A DNA stretch of 64,000 nt, taken from Fistularia commersonii. Lineage: Eukaryota; Chordata; Actinopteri; Syngnathiformes; Fistulariidae. The notes beneath the pieces are model-generated. The model was not told the origin of the DNA and did no database searches. It saw nothing but the letters and a program-made list of their open reading frames with translations. Shown one piece after another: positions 45,261 through 57,254 of this stretch; the first letter of the stretch is position 1, and every line of letters starts with the position of its first letter. The stretch is from positions 1,442,001 to 1,506,000 of the forward strand of contig JBBMNZ010000016.1 of assembly GCA_037954325.1 (NCBI GenBank), in the 5' to 3' direction. The translations under genes and the position numbers were made by a program.

Positions 45261-45796
45261 TGGCCTCTTCCCCCAAACTCTTGAGTACTGGCTGCTGGGG
45301 ATCTAGGATACAAACACCTCCCCGCTGACTGAGGTGGGACCAGCATTGGTGCTAAAACAGTGGTGTTAAGAGGAGATGGATCGATGTTCTCCCACTCTGG
45401 TGTCGCCGTCTCCGGGCAAAAGCCAGCCCGCAGCCGCGAAAGCGTGAAACACAATCACGCGTTCGATTCGGAGGGGAAAGGCGGCGGAGGGGGGAGACAC
45501 TGACTTTAAGAGTCAATAAATAAAAGATCAGAGTGAGGTTGAAGAGGAGGAGGCGGTCTGTCAGTGAAGTCGCCTACGGTGAAAGTGACAAAAAGCCCAC
45601 AAGCAGTGGATCTGAGGGGCTGTAAATGTGCTTCGGTATCAAATCCCCGGATGGTGAAATAATACGGATTGAATTTGATTCACATACCCTAGGTCGCTTT
45701 GGTTCCTCACCCAGAAACTGCTCTGTGTCCAGGGGGCAGTTGTTGCTATCGGCCTGGTGTAGGAGCTGCCTACACACTATGCACCACCTCTCCTTC
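45261..45796. other. non-coding stretch
   Basis: The minus-strand open frame at 45574-45837 encodes 87 residues with no recognisable domain and is not called a gene. Confidence 0.4.
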
Positions 45797-46550
45797 TTCT
45801 TCTTTTCCTTTAGGCTTTTCCCTTCAGAGGTTGCCACAGCGAATCAACCTTCTCCATCTAACCCTATTCTCTTTATCCTCCTCTCTCACACCACCTACCT
45901 TTGTATCCTCTCTCACTACGTCCATCAACCTTCTCTTTGGTCTTCCTCTAGACCTCCTGCCTGGCAGCTGCACCCTCAGCAACCTTCCACCAAGACCTGG
46001 TGGTTTGTACATGAGCAGAGGAGTGTTCATATCTAAATCATCTCAGTCATCAGTTTGTTTCGGTCATACATGTCCCGCACCCCTGTGAAAAATTCCTGCT
46101 ATCCTCCTCTCTCACATCAACTACCTTCATATCCTCTCTCACTATGTCCATCAATCCTCTCTCTTGTCTTCTTCCAGACCTCAAATTCCAGCATCCGCTT
46201 ACCAATATATTCGCTATCCCTCCTCTGTAAATGACCCAACCATCTCAGTCTGGCTTCTCTCCAAAACATCTGACATGTGCCTTCCCTGTGATTGACTTAT
46301 TCCTGATCCTATCCGTCCTGGTCACTCCCAAAGAGAACCTCAACATCTTCATCCTGCGACCTCCAGCTCTGCCTTCTGTCTCTTGGTCATTGTTGCTGTT
46401 TCTAGGCCATACAGCATTGCTGGTTACACCACTATCACCACCTTATCTTTCTGGGTACTACGAGATAGAAGACTATCTCGTAGTACCCCTGATACTTTAC
46501 TCCACCCATTCCAATCAGCTTGAACCCGTTTCTTTACCTTCACTGCAATG
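45797..46550 (-). mobile_element. RTE-like LINE, composite 3' end
   Basis: Minus orientation. The tail, written as cttcttcttcttttcc on the plus strand, lies at 45792. Minus-strand reading 45824-46030 gives RRSRGRPKRRLMDVVRED and KENRVRWRRLIRCGN. A second unit of the same region follows at about 46098-46300, then ctgatcctatccgtcctggt and the connection-region part to about 46550. The doubled tail matches the 29819-30226 copy. Confidence 0.75.
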
Positions 46551-47649
46551 CCTTCTTACGGTAGTTTTTGCAACTGCTAAAACACAACTTTGCTGGTTTT
46601 ATAAAAAATCAGAATTAAACAAACCCCCTTCCGTAGCTAGCCGAACAATACGCTTCAGCGGAAACCAGTTTTAGCATTTGTAAAACAAGCTTGTGCACCA
46701 AATGGTACACATTTCATTCATATTAGCAGATTTTTGCCAGCCACTAACTACTGGACACAAGGAGAAGCATTCCCATCTTTTTCCGCTTTGCCAGAATACT
46801 GAAATAGTCCATTGTGGAGAATTCAGCAGTTTTTGTACAGAATGTATTTCCGGATACACACACATTTCTTATTTTCAACAAACAAGTCAGTGCAACATTT
46901 CATCACCTTATTACTGCAGCAGTAGCAAAGTGTTTTGAAAAATGTGACATTGTGTTTGATAGTTGTCTTACGCAGAGAACCGCATCCAGTGCTTTTAAAA
47001 AAAAAAAGCAACTCCATTTTGAGTTGCAAAATGAATGTAAAACTGAATTTGTATTTAAAGATTTGGAGACTTGAAGAGGTTTTGCTCTCTGTGTGCGTCT
47101 CTTCAGTTTTTTTTTTTTCTGCTGTGCGTGACTTTAGTAGCTTTTTGCAGAAATAATGACCTGCTGCCTGCTGCCGCCGCCGCCATTAATGGCCCTGCTT
47201 CCGCCAGCAAGTCCTGTGAGATTTTTATTTTTATTTTTCATTTCAAAATTTAACAGTATAATATACTGCAACCCCCCCCCCCCAGGCCTCTGACTTCTCC
47301 CTGATTCGGTTAACCGGCTCCTCCACTGCTCTGTGGAGGCGGGGTGGGTAAACCGAACCCTTGTATCGCTGCCTTCACACCTGCTTATCGCTTGTGTTTT
47401 TCTGCGGCATAAAATCAATGTTGCTCCGCTGAAAATGTTTTAAAAACTGTGCAACACAGATGATGCTTTTTTCGTGGCAAAGCCCAAAAACCGACGCTTG
47501 GTTTGAGCGATCTTGGGTCGTGAGGGACGAAAAAGGTCTTCTGCTGACAATCAGAGGCAGCTTTAATGGCAGAGGCTTTTTGCAGATTCAGGGAAAGTGT
47601 CTGCGTGGAATGTAAACACTGACTGGACCGACAGCACCTTATAGGTAAT
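46551..47649. other. AT-rich non-coding stretch
   Basis: Open frames at 46693-47156 are AT-rich with no known domain. A C-run lies at 47272-47284 and a ctgccgccgccgcc stretch at 47170. Nothing else identified. Confidence 0.4.
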
Positions 47650-47730
47650 ACAGTGGACCCTCACTTTTTATGGAAGTTACGTTCCTAGACCCCCCGCGAA
47701 AAGTTAATTTCCGCAGAGTAGAGATAATTT
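47650..47730. repeat. DNA-transposon-like terminal repeat (copy 1)
   Basis: acagtggaccctcacttttt followed by gttacgttcctagacccc and cgcgaaaag. The same approximately 75-bp block occurs at 62052-62130. It resembles the terminal sequence of mariner/Tigger-type non-autonomous elements. Confidence 0.5.
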
Positions 47731-47885
47731 GGATGGGATTTACAGATATATTAACCCTCAGCAAACCTCGTTGTACCTTTTACCAACCTCCCTGCGCATT
47801 CGCCTGCGCCTTCTGATGGCTTTGTTTCTCCAGAAACATGGTTATAGGCAGTTACTGCCTCTGCATTTTTTTGGTAACAGGGTTC

Positions 47886-48145
47886 AGGACCAGTGTAAGT
47901 CCAGAGCTAGCTAATGGCACTGGGGTTCTAGACCAGAATACATCCAGAGTAAGCTAACGGCTAACAAGGTTTTAGACCAGAATAAGTCCACAGTTGGCTA
48001 ACGGCTAGAAGTGTTCTGGACAAGATAAGTCCAGAGTTAGCTAACTGCTAACGGGGTCCTGGACCAGAATACATCCAGAGTTAGCTAACGGCTAAAGATG
48101 TTATGGACCAGAAGAAGTCCGGAGCTACCTAACGGCTAAGGATTA
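47886..48145 (+). repeat. minisatellite, about 48-bp unit, about 5 copies
   Basis: Units of the form (g)accagaataagtccagag, ttagctaacggctaa, then a variable spacer ending ggttctgg. Five diverged repeats in direct orientation. Not coding. Confidence 0.85.
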
Positions 48146-48598
48146 CAGGATTACACTTTTCACTTTAAAAGAAGCTCCGGAGCGAAATGTGATTCCGTCC
48201 GTTGAATTTTATTCTAACAAACTCCGAAGATGTCCCCCCGTTGCCCCGGAATTGAATCTTGGCAAAAAAAATCAGCGACGTCCGAGATTAAATCACAAAC
48301 AAAATAAACAAAATAAATCAATGCATAAAACCCGCAAACTCATTTATCCTTAAAATAGAATTGAATTTGTGCCCGAGCGGCGTGACACCCTGAAAGCCAC
48401 AACACTGTAACTGTTGTCTGATATAATCTGCATGCTATTTTCGCCAGCTTAAAAATAAACCGGGAGGGTTTTAAATGCAGAGAAACCAGCGACGAGTTTC
48501 CAAACTCCTCTTTTATATCAGCGCCTATTGACGTGCAGAGGGCCGCTCTCTAAAAATAACAGCCATTTCATCTCCATTGATTCAGCAGTGGAACAGCT

Positions 48599-48646
48599 GT
48601 GTGTGTGTGTGTGTGTGTGTTTGTCTGTGTGTGTGTGTGTGTGTGT
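48599..48646 (+). repeat. (TG)n microsatellite
   Basis: Near-perfect TG array with one tttgtc interruption. A SINE-like fragment (gggttcctcagggttctccc, gtccaaacacctgcagg) follows at about 48765-48865. Confidence 0.9.
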
Positions 48647-48865
48647 TGAATATTGACTGGATCCCCTCCTTGTTGGACTGGGACTCCATAGATGAGCGAG
48701 TGAGGGTGTCAGGGGGACTTGAATGGAGGAACGCCTCGGCGATGAAGATGTATCTTCATGCTGTGTGGGTTCCTCAGGGTTCTCCCACCGTCCAAACACC
48801 TGCAGGAGCTTCACTGGAGACCCTGCATTGTCCGAATGTGCGGATGAGAGTGTGAATAGTTGTGC

Positions 48866-49447
48866 ATTTCCATTCGTGATACAAGTAATGACTGAATAAA
48901 ATACAACCATGTGCTGTCATGTTTGAACATTCTGGTTCTGGTCGGAGAAGGTGGCAGCTCATGGGGTCACTTCTTGCACAGCATCGGACGATCAGCGAGC
49001 ACAGAACTTGCACACTCTGAAGCAAAAGGAAACAAAGAATGCTTCCCGAGCTCCAAGCTGCTTTCATAGCCACCTGCTCTGATGGATTGCCAGCAGATCC
49101 GCGCTCTGGAATGAGTTTTAACGCAATCACGGCGGGCCGTTCAGCACCGGCTGGCGTCCCGGCCCGCTGCGGTAAATCACCGGGCAGCGGTTTCTAGGGG
49201 TAAAATGAGGCGGTGCCTCCTGTGCACGCCTGAAAACCCACCTGAAGATTGTCCGCCTCCCCTCCCCTCCCCCGCCCACGAGGCATCTCATCTGGTTTAA
49301 ATACAATATGTCATGATTATCGCTTTGGTGTCGCAGCTCAAGGTAAAAGAAGGGATAAAGAAAGACCCGGCCTGAGTCAGTCAATGTTTGGGAAAAAGGT
49401 TACTTGAAGCATATGATACCAATTTCATTGCAGTGGTCAGGTTTGAA
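48866..49447. other. non-coding stretch
   Basis: No gene or repeat recognised, apart from a C-rich patch (ctcccctcccccgcccacg) at 49259-49277. Confidence 0.4.
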
Positions 49448-49850
49448 AATAGAGGCTTTTTTTGCCGTATTTATATTTATACTTACCAAATAAATCGAGG
49501 CTTTACTCGCTGTATTTATCTTTATATTTAACAAATAAATAGAGGCTTACTTGCTGCATTGGTATTTATATTTACCAAATAAATAGAGGCTTTACTCACT
49601 TTATTTATATTTATATTTACCAAATAAATAGAGGCTTTACTTGTACCATATATTCATATTTAAATTTATATTTAATTTACAAAATAAATAGAGGCTTCAC
49701 TTTCTGTATTTATATTTATATATACCAAATAAATACCGGCTTTACTCACTATATATTTATATTTATATTTAATTAACAAAATAAAGAGATGTTTACTTGC
49801 TGTATTTATATTTATAATTACCAAATAAATAGAGACTTTACTTAATGTTT
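49448..49850 (+). repeat. AT-rich minisatellite with eight AATAAA motifs
   Basis: About eight direct, imperfect 44-60 bp units built from aaataaatagaggctttact plus a variable tatttatatttatatttacc part. Every unit contains AATAAA on the plus strand. Unit length varies through expansion of the ttatat segment. Confidence 0.88.
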
Positions 49851-50839
49851 TTATATTCATATTTATATACATATAATCACATAAATGTGTGAAACAATTA
49901 AAAATAAAAACAAAGCCTGTCTAATAATGATTCTGCAGATCATCTGTGGACGGCCCCTCCGGCCAAAGGAGCCACCCAACCCCCTCTTCATGTTGTCACC
50001 TTCGTTGTTGGCTTGTCGCTTCGCAGGTTGATCTGATTTATAGCTGCTCCAGGGCGTTTGGATTTCACACAAAGGTTACCTTCACATAATCTGTGTACTC
50101 CCAAGCAGAGGCACGGAATTCACATCGTGATGAAGTTATGCTTTTGGAAGACGGTCAAATATTCCTGTAAAACATCCACTCGCCGTGGTTTTATTTATTT
50201 AGAATACCGGGGATCTCCGTGAAGACATAATGGAGGTGAAGCGGCTCCTCCCAGTCAATATCCTCGCTCGGGTCTCCGTCCTGTCGCAGTGACTCAATTT
50301 CCTCTCAGCGATTCCTTGTAATCTTTTGAAAACAAGATTAAAATTAAAAAAAAAAAAACGGCAACTTTGTTTGACTTAGTCTGTTTGCGCGAGACGTCCA
50401 ACATTCCAGCGACTGGACGGGTGACAGGTTTGCAACATGTTTCCAGCTGCAAACCCCTGGCTCTTATCTAGGAGATACGTTTGCATATAAATCCGTTGGC
50501 AGAGTCGTGGAAAGCCATTGTGTCAGGCCCCTGTCTCCGTTGAAGTATCTGCCTCGGCTAGAAGGTTTCCATGTAAACACCAAGACTCGGGTGCCGTGTC
50601 CTCTTAATGAGTGATAGGTCTTTGTCTTTGTACAAGCTGGAATTTTAAGTGGCTCGCCGACTCCAGGTTCACCTCACGGTTACCGCAGCGACCTGCCGGA
50701 GAGCGGGGAGTCACGGCGAGCGGCGTTTAAGAAGAACGAATCCAGGGGTCATGTGGTGGTGGAAAATTGTAGATGGGTCAGATCTTGGGACGGGATTGGA
50801 GGGGGAGGGGGGGGGGGGTTGAATTATGCCTCCTCCTGG
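49851..50839. other. non-coding stretch
   Basis: An A-run at 50347-50358 and a G-run at 50800-50818. No gene recognised. Confidence 0.4.
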
Positions 50840-51110
50840 GAGTCTGGAAGGGTTTTCTGTCCATCTAACACTCCATCCATAAACCTCCCCTCTGGTCTTC
50901 CTCCAGACCTCCTTTAAATCTCAGCATCCTTCTTCCCCAGATCTCCACCACCCCTCCTCTGTCCGTGTCCAAACCATCTCAGTCCAGAACACATGGTGAT
51001 CGTTCCTGATCCTCTCCATCCTCCTCACTCCAAAGAGGAACCTCCACATCTTCATCTCTGCTGCCTTCTGTCTTCTCCCCAATGTTATTGTCTCTAAACC
51101 ACATAGCTTG
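50840..51110 (-). mobile_element. RTE-like LINE C-terminal fragment
   Basis: The plus strand shows tggtcttcctccagacctcc, ccaaaccatctcagtccaga, tgatcctctccatcctcctc and cttcatctctgctgcc, the reverse complement of the same region as in 36285-36690. Minus-strand reading includes KMWRFLFGVRRMERIRND. Confidence 0.65.
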
Positions 51111-53640
51111 GCTACATGTGATACTAATATATGGAAGCTAATGTATGCTCCATGCTCGGGTTGTGCCCCTTGAAATGACTCAACAAGTCGTTGGGTGAGA
51201 TCAGGATGGAAGACAACGTGGCGCACCAGCCCTCCAATGAATAGTCCCCGCTGGCAGGAGGAAGGGAAACAAAACAAACGAGTTCAAGCAGGTTTCTGCA
51301 GGCATGTCCAATAAGCAAAGCACCCCCATCTCCATTCTGTCCACCTGTCGTTTCTCCTTCCTCCTCAGGTTATGGCTTCCTGTAATTAATATTTCTTCTC
51401 TCCGATACCCCCGTAATTTCCCTCTTGTCTATACATCAAAGGGCTGATCATGCAAGTAAGTGACGAGCTACCACTGTTGTTCCGATATACCTCCGGGGCA
51501 AGACTTGTAGTCCCTCAGGGGGAAGTAAGACAGGGGGAACCAGAGCAGAACCCTCTGTTTTCAAATGATTTTGCAGTGAGAGCGCCCATCTTCGCTCGCC
51601 CAGTGCGCACGTTTGAAAACCGACAAACGGGCAAATGGAGCGGCACCCCGAGCAATTATCGACGATGAAAATCACATCCATTAGTTTGACATACATTCCA
51701 GGACGTTCTTCCTTTACATGAAAGCTTGAGATTTTTGCACATTTTACTCCCTACACACTTTGTAATAAAGCATCATTTCTGTATTTCCCCCGAATCAAGC
51801 GGTGAGATTCAAATGATAATAAAGATAATACGTGCCCTTGCCGCTTCGGGCAAGTACAGTTTTCTCAAACGAAGCGGGATCGCGGCACCGATAACGGCCG
51901 ATAACTGACAATTACATGGCTGATAACATTCGGAACGGTCGATGACATTCGGAGTGAAAGGAGAAGAAGAAAAAAAAGACTCGCTCGGAGTTCAACTTTT
52001 CTGTCTACATCTTGTTGTCATGCCATTTCAAGTATTAGCATCTTAGCGCTACCGCTATCAGTAGTCATCAATCATTCGTGCCTTTTCTTCCAAACCCATC
52101 ACATTCTCGCTTTCTATCTCTTTGTCCTCCTCTCTGGCTCTTCTGGTCGAGGCAGAAGGCCCCCCAAAAATCTAGCTTGGTCTTGTCCGAGGTTTCTGCA
52201 CTGATAAAAGGCATACAAGCATTCCTCCAAGCGTTTGCTCCTTGGGGAGTGTTGTCTTTCTGGAGATCATCTAAAGAGTCTGGGAAAGACCTGCTCCATA
52301 TGGAAAGTGTCAGCGGTCAATTTGGAAACCAAATAAATAGCATCTGACTTGACAAATCTTCATGTACATCCCCATCCCTGCTGCCCAGTTGATACTTCTT
52401 TGGTTGTTAAACCACAATGTTGAACTTTAGTGAAGGTTTGGATGCAGGCTGGTCAGGTCTGCTGTTAACAGAAGTGCTCTCCAAGCAAGAGTGGAGAAGT
52501 TAGTCTGAAAATGCGGGGGAGGGAGGCGGGATAAAATCAACAGAGGATACACAATGAAGTAGAAAGGGTGCATAACCCTAAAACCCACTGAGGAAAGGCT
52601 GGAATAAGGCCAAGAGAGCATTTTATCACGAAGTGGGGTTGAAGCATGGCTGAGCAATAAACTGCTGGTGGTTTGGGTGTGCTGTCTCCCACGGACAGCC
52701 TCTTCCTGTAGGGTTGAACTCAGCTGTCCTGTGGGGGTGAGAGACTCCACAGGACTCGGGGTTTTGCTCTTGTATCTCTAATAATCACCGCGGTCTGGAA
52801 ACCGCAGCCAGAAATGGCGAAGGCAGTGGAACAAAAGGGGGAAGGCTGCTTATTTGGTCTCTGCCGGCTTTGCGGAAGCAAACTCCACAAACTGTAGTTT
52901 TCCCCGAAGATGCCCTTGGCGTTGACCCCAAGTTGCTGCCTCGACGCAAGGGATGCGTTGTTTGTCTGGGCGCGTACGCAATGGCAACCGTACACAGGTA
53001 GTAATGGGCAGTGGTGGGAAACTGCGTCCTAGTTCACCGTTGTAATCGTGTTTGACAGAAACCAAAATATGTCAGTCAACTGAGGGGAATTTGCTCGAGA
53101 ACGTGTTATTAAAAGCGGTATGGTGGAGTTGTTTACAGCCCGGAATACTCCGCCGGGCGCACTTCTTAAAACCACAACACGGCGCGAAAAGAAACATTTA
53201 ATCTTTGGAGTCGGGCAGAATGTTGGACTTGGGATTTATTCTCGTGATCATATTCCACTCTTCCGTTGGGAAACGCAACCATGTCCATGTTTCCCGTCGA
53301 TCAAAGCCTTAGGCTCGCTGCGGTTGCGGTGGATCGGGTTAGTTAGTCGTTGATATGCGAGTCCAAGCTGCCGCCCTGTCACTCAAAGAGAAGCGCAGCA
53401 CAGACCAGTCGACAGAGGATTCGGTGCGTTCAGAGGAACGACCAGACAGACCAGAACAAATATGGCCGACCTGTGGCTGCATGCTAGTGCCACACCTGCG
53501 GAGGGGGTTGAAGAGCTCTGAGTGCCTTTCAGTGCTACTGGACTTCTTCTAAGCTTCAAAGCTGAACTACTTGGTTGAAGTATGATTTATTTTCATCCAC
53601 ATGCAGACTTCATATCATCTCGTGTCACCACATATCCTCT
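51111..53640. other. non-coding stretch, no gene identified
   Basis: Mostly unique-looking sequence. Minus-strand frames at 51124-51318 and 52720-53065 match nothing known to me. AT-rich tgtaattaatatttcttctc lies near 51380. Confidence 0.4.
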
Positions 53641-53644
53641 GGCT

Positions 53645-53900
53645 CCCAACACCACTGTATACACTGCAGAAAACACTGTATATACACACAGTGCACACTA
53701 TCAATATACAATATACATACTGTATACTATATGTATGCACTGCACATACTGTTCATATACACTATATATATTGTATGTATGCACTGTACATACTGTAGGT
53801 ATACACTGTACATTCTGTACATTTAAACTGTACAAGCTTTATGTTTACACTATACATACTGTATGTATACACTGTGCATACTGTGATACACATCCCCGCT
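53645..53900 (+). repeat. palindrome-rich minisatellite (tgtatacactgtacata-like)
   Basis: About a dozen imperfect units of roughly 20 bases built from cactgtacatactgtatgta. The unit is largely self-complementary (gtatac, tgtaca), so either strand could fold. Open frames here (Tyr/Cys/His-rich) are artefacts. Confidence 0.85.
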
Positions 53901-54436
53901 GTGGATATATGCATATGCATACTCTATATATACAGACGCGTTTATTCATATTTTGTTTTTGTCTTTGCATCACCTCTCTGACCCCTTTACTTAGTTACTT
54001 TACAGCACATTTTGTAATCTAGTAGTTGTGTATAACATCCTGATGTCCAGTTAACATGTTAACAAGAAACAGTCTTGCAAAGGCACAGTTCGCCGTCAAA
54101 AGGTTTCACGTCTGATCTCGTAACAGTAGAACATCAGAACCACAAAGTGCTCCATACGGATAAAAAGGTAACGTTGCTCGAGACCATTTAAGACCAGTTG
54201 AACCAGACTATGTTGTAACATAACATAAATATAAGCATACATATAAATAGAAAGGCAAAAGAAAGGAGAGTTTTTTATTTGAATTTTTTTTTTAAATTCC
54301 TTTTGCTTAGAGAACCAGTCCAAAATAATTTGATTTTTACTCAATTTTTATTGTTATCAGTTACTCATAATAGGGGTATTTTGACGGTTAATTCGATCCT
54401 TTTAGTTTTCAGACAATGAACTGTATCAGTTTAGCC

Positions 54437-54493
<57 letters not shown>

Positions 54494-55190
54494 GCATGAA
54501 TGTGTGTTTACTGAGTGTTTACAAAGTGAATCGTCATCACACACCTGAGTGTAACATCTTCAAAGAAAAAAATCAACGCTTCCTGTAGAATCAGCGGACT
54601 CACTCAAGGTGTAATGGTGTGTGTATGTGTGTGTCTGTTTGTGCGTATGTGTGTGTTTTGGGGGTTGCCTCTGTCAAGCAATTTGTTGCGGAAAGCTACA
54701 TGACTCCTGACCTTGTCTCAACTGCTCTCAGGAAGCTTTCCTTACATAAGCGGTGGTGTGAGGAGCAGGAGGAGGCTGATGTTCAGAGGTGTGTCCATAG
54801 TAGTTTGAAATCCGCTGAGCCGACGTCCACGCTGGAAAACAAGGCGAGACAAACACGGTGCGGGGCGGAGTGAGAACGGGGGAGGCCGGGAGATGACGTC
54901 GTCGACAAACAGCGTGCAGACAATGCATTTTTTTAGTAGCCTGCAATCGCCGTCCTCCTCCAGACCGCTAAGTATTACTCACACAAAGCCGGGCTCCCTT
55001 TATCTGCCCGGGGGGAATCCTTTTGTGCGACCGGCTGTTTTCATTCGGGGTTAAAACACATTTATATAAATCAAATGTAATTCAAACAAAATGCTTTATT
55101 TTTGGAAAGCGGAGATGGCATGTTGGAAATGGCTTTTGGGATTTCTCAACTGAGGGGAGGAGGAGAAAAAAAGACTTGGATAAATAAACA
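53901..55190. other. non-coding stretch with CA array
   Basis: A pure CA array at 54438-54490. The rest shows no gene. The plus open frame at 54619-54873 and its antisense at 54728-54946 have no recognised domain. Confidence 0.45.
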
Positions 55191-55199
55191 GTGTTTTTA

Positions 55200-55880
55200 T
55201 GGGAATTTCTTGTCAACTGGACTTTAATTCCTTCAAGGAGTCCTGGCCCGGATGCAGGACTCACAGGAGAGCCACCACTTGGGGTCCACCTACGCCTGGA
55301 GGACTTAATAACATGTCTGGAGGTTCTCACTCATCCAGGTCATGGTGAATTCTTGTCCAGATCCTCTTGTCAACTGGACTTGAATTTCTTTAAGGAGTCC
55401 TGGCCTGGAGACTCACAGGAGAGCCACCACTTCAGGACAGGACTCCATGGTCCACCTACGCCTGAAGAACAAGGGTCATTCTTTTGAATATCCGTCTTCT
55501 GTCCAGAGAAGACAGATGGTTGGAGAGAGGAGTCAAAGAAGCCACCTTTGTTGAAAAACCACCTCTGAACAGAAGAGGGGCCTCAATCACAACCTTCCAC
55601 AGACCTATAACACCGTACTGGGATCAATACCAAGATGGACCTTCTGCACCTTCCAAACAACTAGGGACATCCACCAGCCCTTGGTAACTTCCACATGAGC
55701 CTCAGTCCATGAGATTCAAAAGGTTTCCTTTTTTTAGCCTTATCTTTTCACTTTCTAGTCCAGGTAATCCCCAAACGTTGCTCTTTTGTTCCAACAAATG
55801 ACACCTCCGTTAGCATAAAACCCCCCTTCGAGCTAGCTTCTGCACATCAACTCTTCAAGTTACACAACAAGCCACTGTAA
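55200..55880 (+). mobile_element. Penelope-like element fragment with internal tandem duplication
   Basis: Plus-strand reading 55484-55687 begins MNIRLLSREDRWLERGVKEA, then LNRRGASITTFHR and YWDQYQDG, the C-terminal region after the GIY-YIG domain of fish Penelope-like elements. Upstream, about 55208-55310 is repeated at about 55365-55470 (cttgtcaactggactt...tccaggcct-type block, caggagagccaccactt, gtccacctacgcctg). The untranslated tail runs to 55880. No reverse transcriptase is present. Confidence 0.65.
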
Positions 55881-57254
55881 CCTAGACCCGCCCGCAACCC
55901 TGGCACTTATTTTAGGAAAATCACGATCACACCTGGGATCCTTCAGGACAGGCGCTGGAGAGAAAGAGGAAGAAGAAGAAGTGAATGACTTGCCGGTCGC
56001 CCCGTCACGCCCGTATCCAGCATCATGTGTGGGATGAAGAGGTTTGTTTACCAGAACGGTGGAGCAGCAGCCGCCTGCAGCTAGCAACTTTCATTCCTTC
56101 TGTCCTCCTCCCTCAACCTCCAACCCTCCCATTGTTACTCATATAAACGCACGTCCCGCTAAAAGAACAGCCGGGCTCGAAAAGCGAGGTTTTTTATCTC
56201 CGCCGATGGGAATGGAGAAACGGGAAGAGGCCTGAAAAAGAGAGATGGGAACGGCGACATCGGGGTAAGAGACGAAGAAAGCAGCGGGTTCAAGAGACGT
56301 TCGCTTTCATGAATTCTCCCTCTGTCGGAGCGTAAACTTCTGCTTGGAGAGACGAAGTCGTCTCTGAATAAATTGTGCGAACACATTTTTCCTTCAATCT
56401 GTGAAATCATGCCGTGGAAGAACAACAAGCTCGAGGCTGGAAGATCATCCAATCCATCCAGGGTTAAGCGTGTCCTCGTTGGGAATCAACAACATGACCC
56501 TACGCTGGTTGTATGTCTATGTGGCGTGTGAATGACAGGGTGAATGGTTCACTGTCTCTATATGCGGCTCCGTGATTGGTCCGGGGTGAACCCCACCTCT
56601 TGTCCAATCACAGCTGCTCCAGCACCCGCATGACCCCGAGTGCAGGAAAAGCGGCGTGGTTAATGAATGAATGAATAGCAAATAGGAGGCCACTTATCAA
56701 TCCAGGTGTGTGGTGCGTTCAATTGATAAATAACCTAGGAGCTTTCAGAGTCTGTTTTGCAGGATGTTTCTCCCCCCTGGTGATCAGCCCGTGTGAGAAA
56801 GCTGCACCGCTGAAACCTTCTAGATTCGGTGAATCACAATCTAGCTTTTGAAAACATTGAAAATGGATCTCCCGAGCAGCGTCGATCCCCTCATGTATCC
56901 ACACTTCGCAGTATCGGTGAGAAAAAAATTAAAAATATGGCGGCTTGTTTTAAAACCATCACACCGGTTTCGGGGCAAACGAAAGCGGTTTGAACAAAGT
57001 TTCTTCAAAGTTCCAGCAGCAAACCTGCCGAGTGGAGCGAATGCGGAGATCCACAGATTGACCTTTGTTTCTGCTCGTGGCGGCGGCGTGTTACAAATCA
57101 GCTGTTAAAAGTAGGTCGCTAAAGCAGCAGGGGAACAAAGTGGAACAGAAGCATCGGACTGGAAGACCGGAAGGCAAAACATGCTGCATGTTTTTGACTG
57201 GCTCGCTTTTATTTCAGCAAAGGTGAGCAATTAAGATAAATTCTATCAAGTCCA
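55881..57254. other. non-coding stretch with SINE-like 3' half
   Basis: A SINE-like piece at about 56500-56690 (ccgtgattggtccggggtga, ccccgagtgcaggaaaagcg, gaatgaatgaatag). No gene. Confidence 0.45.

Noticed and set aside
49448..49850. Repeat-spacer array resembling CRISPR
   Set aside because: The intervening parts are all variants of one AT-rich sequence, so it is a minisatellite.
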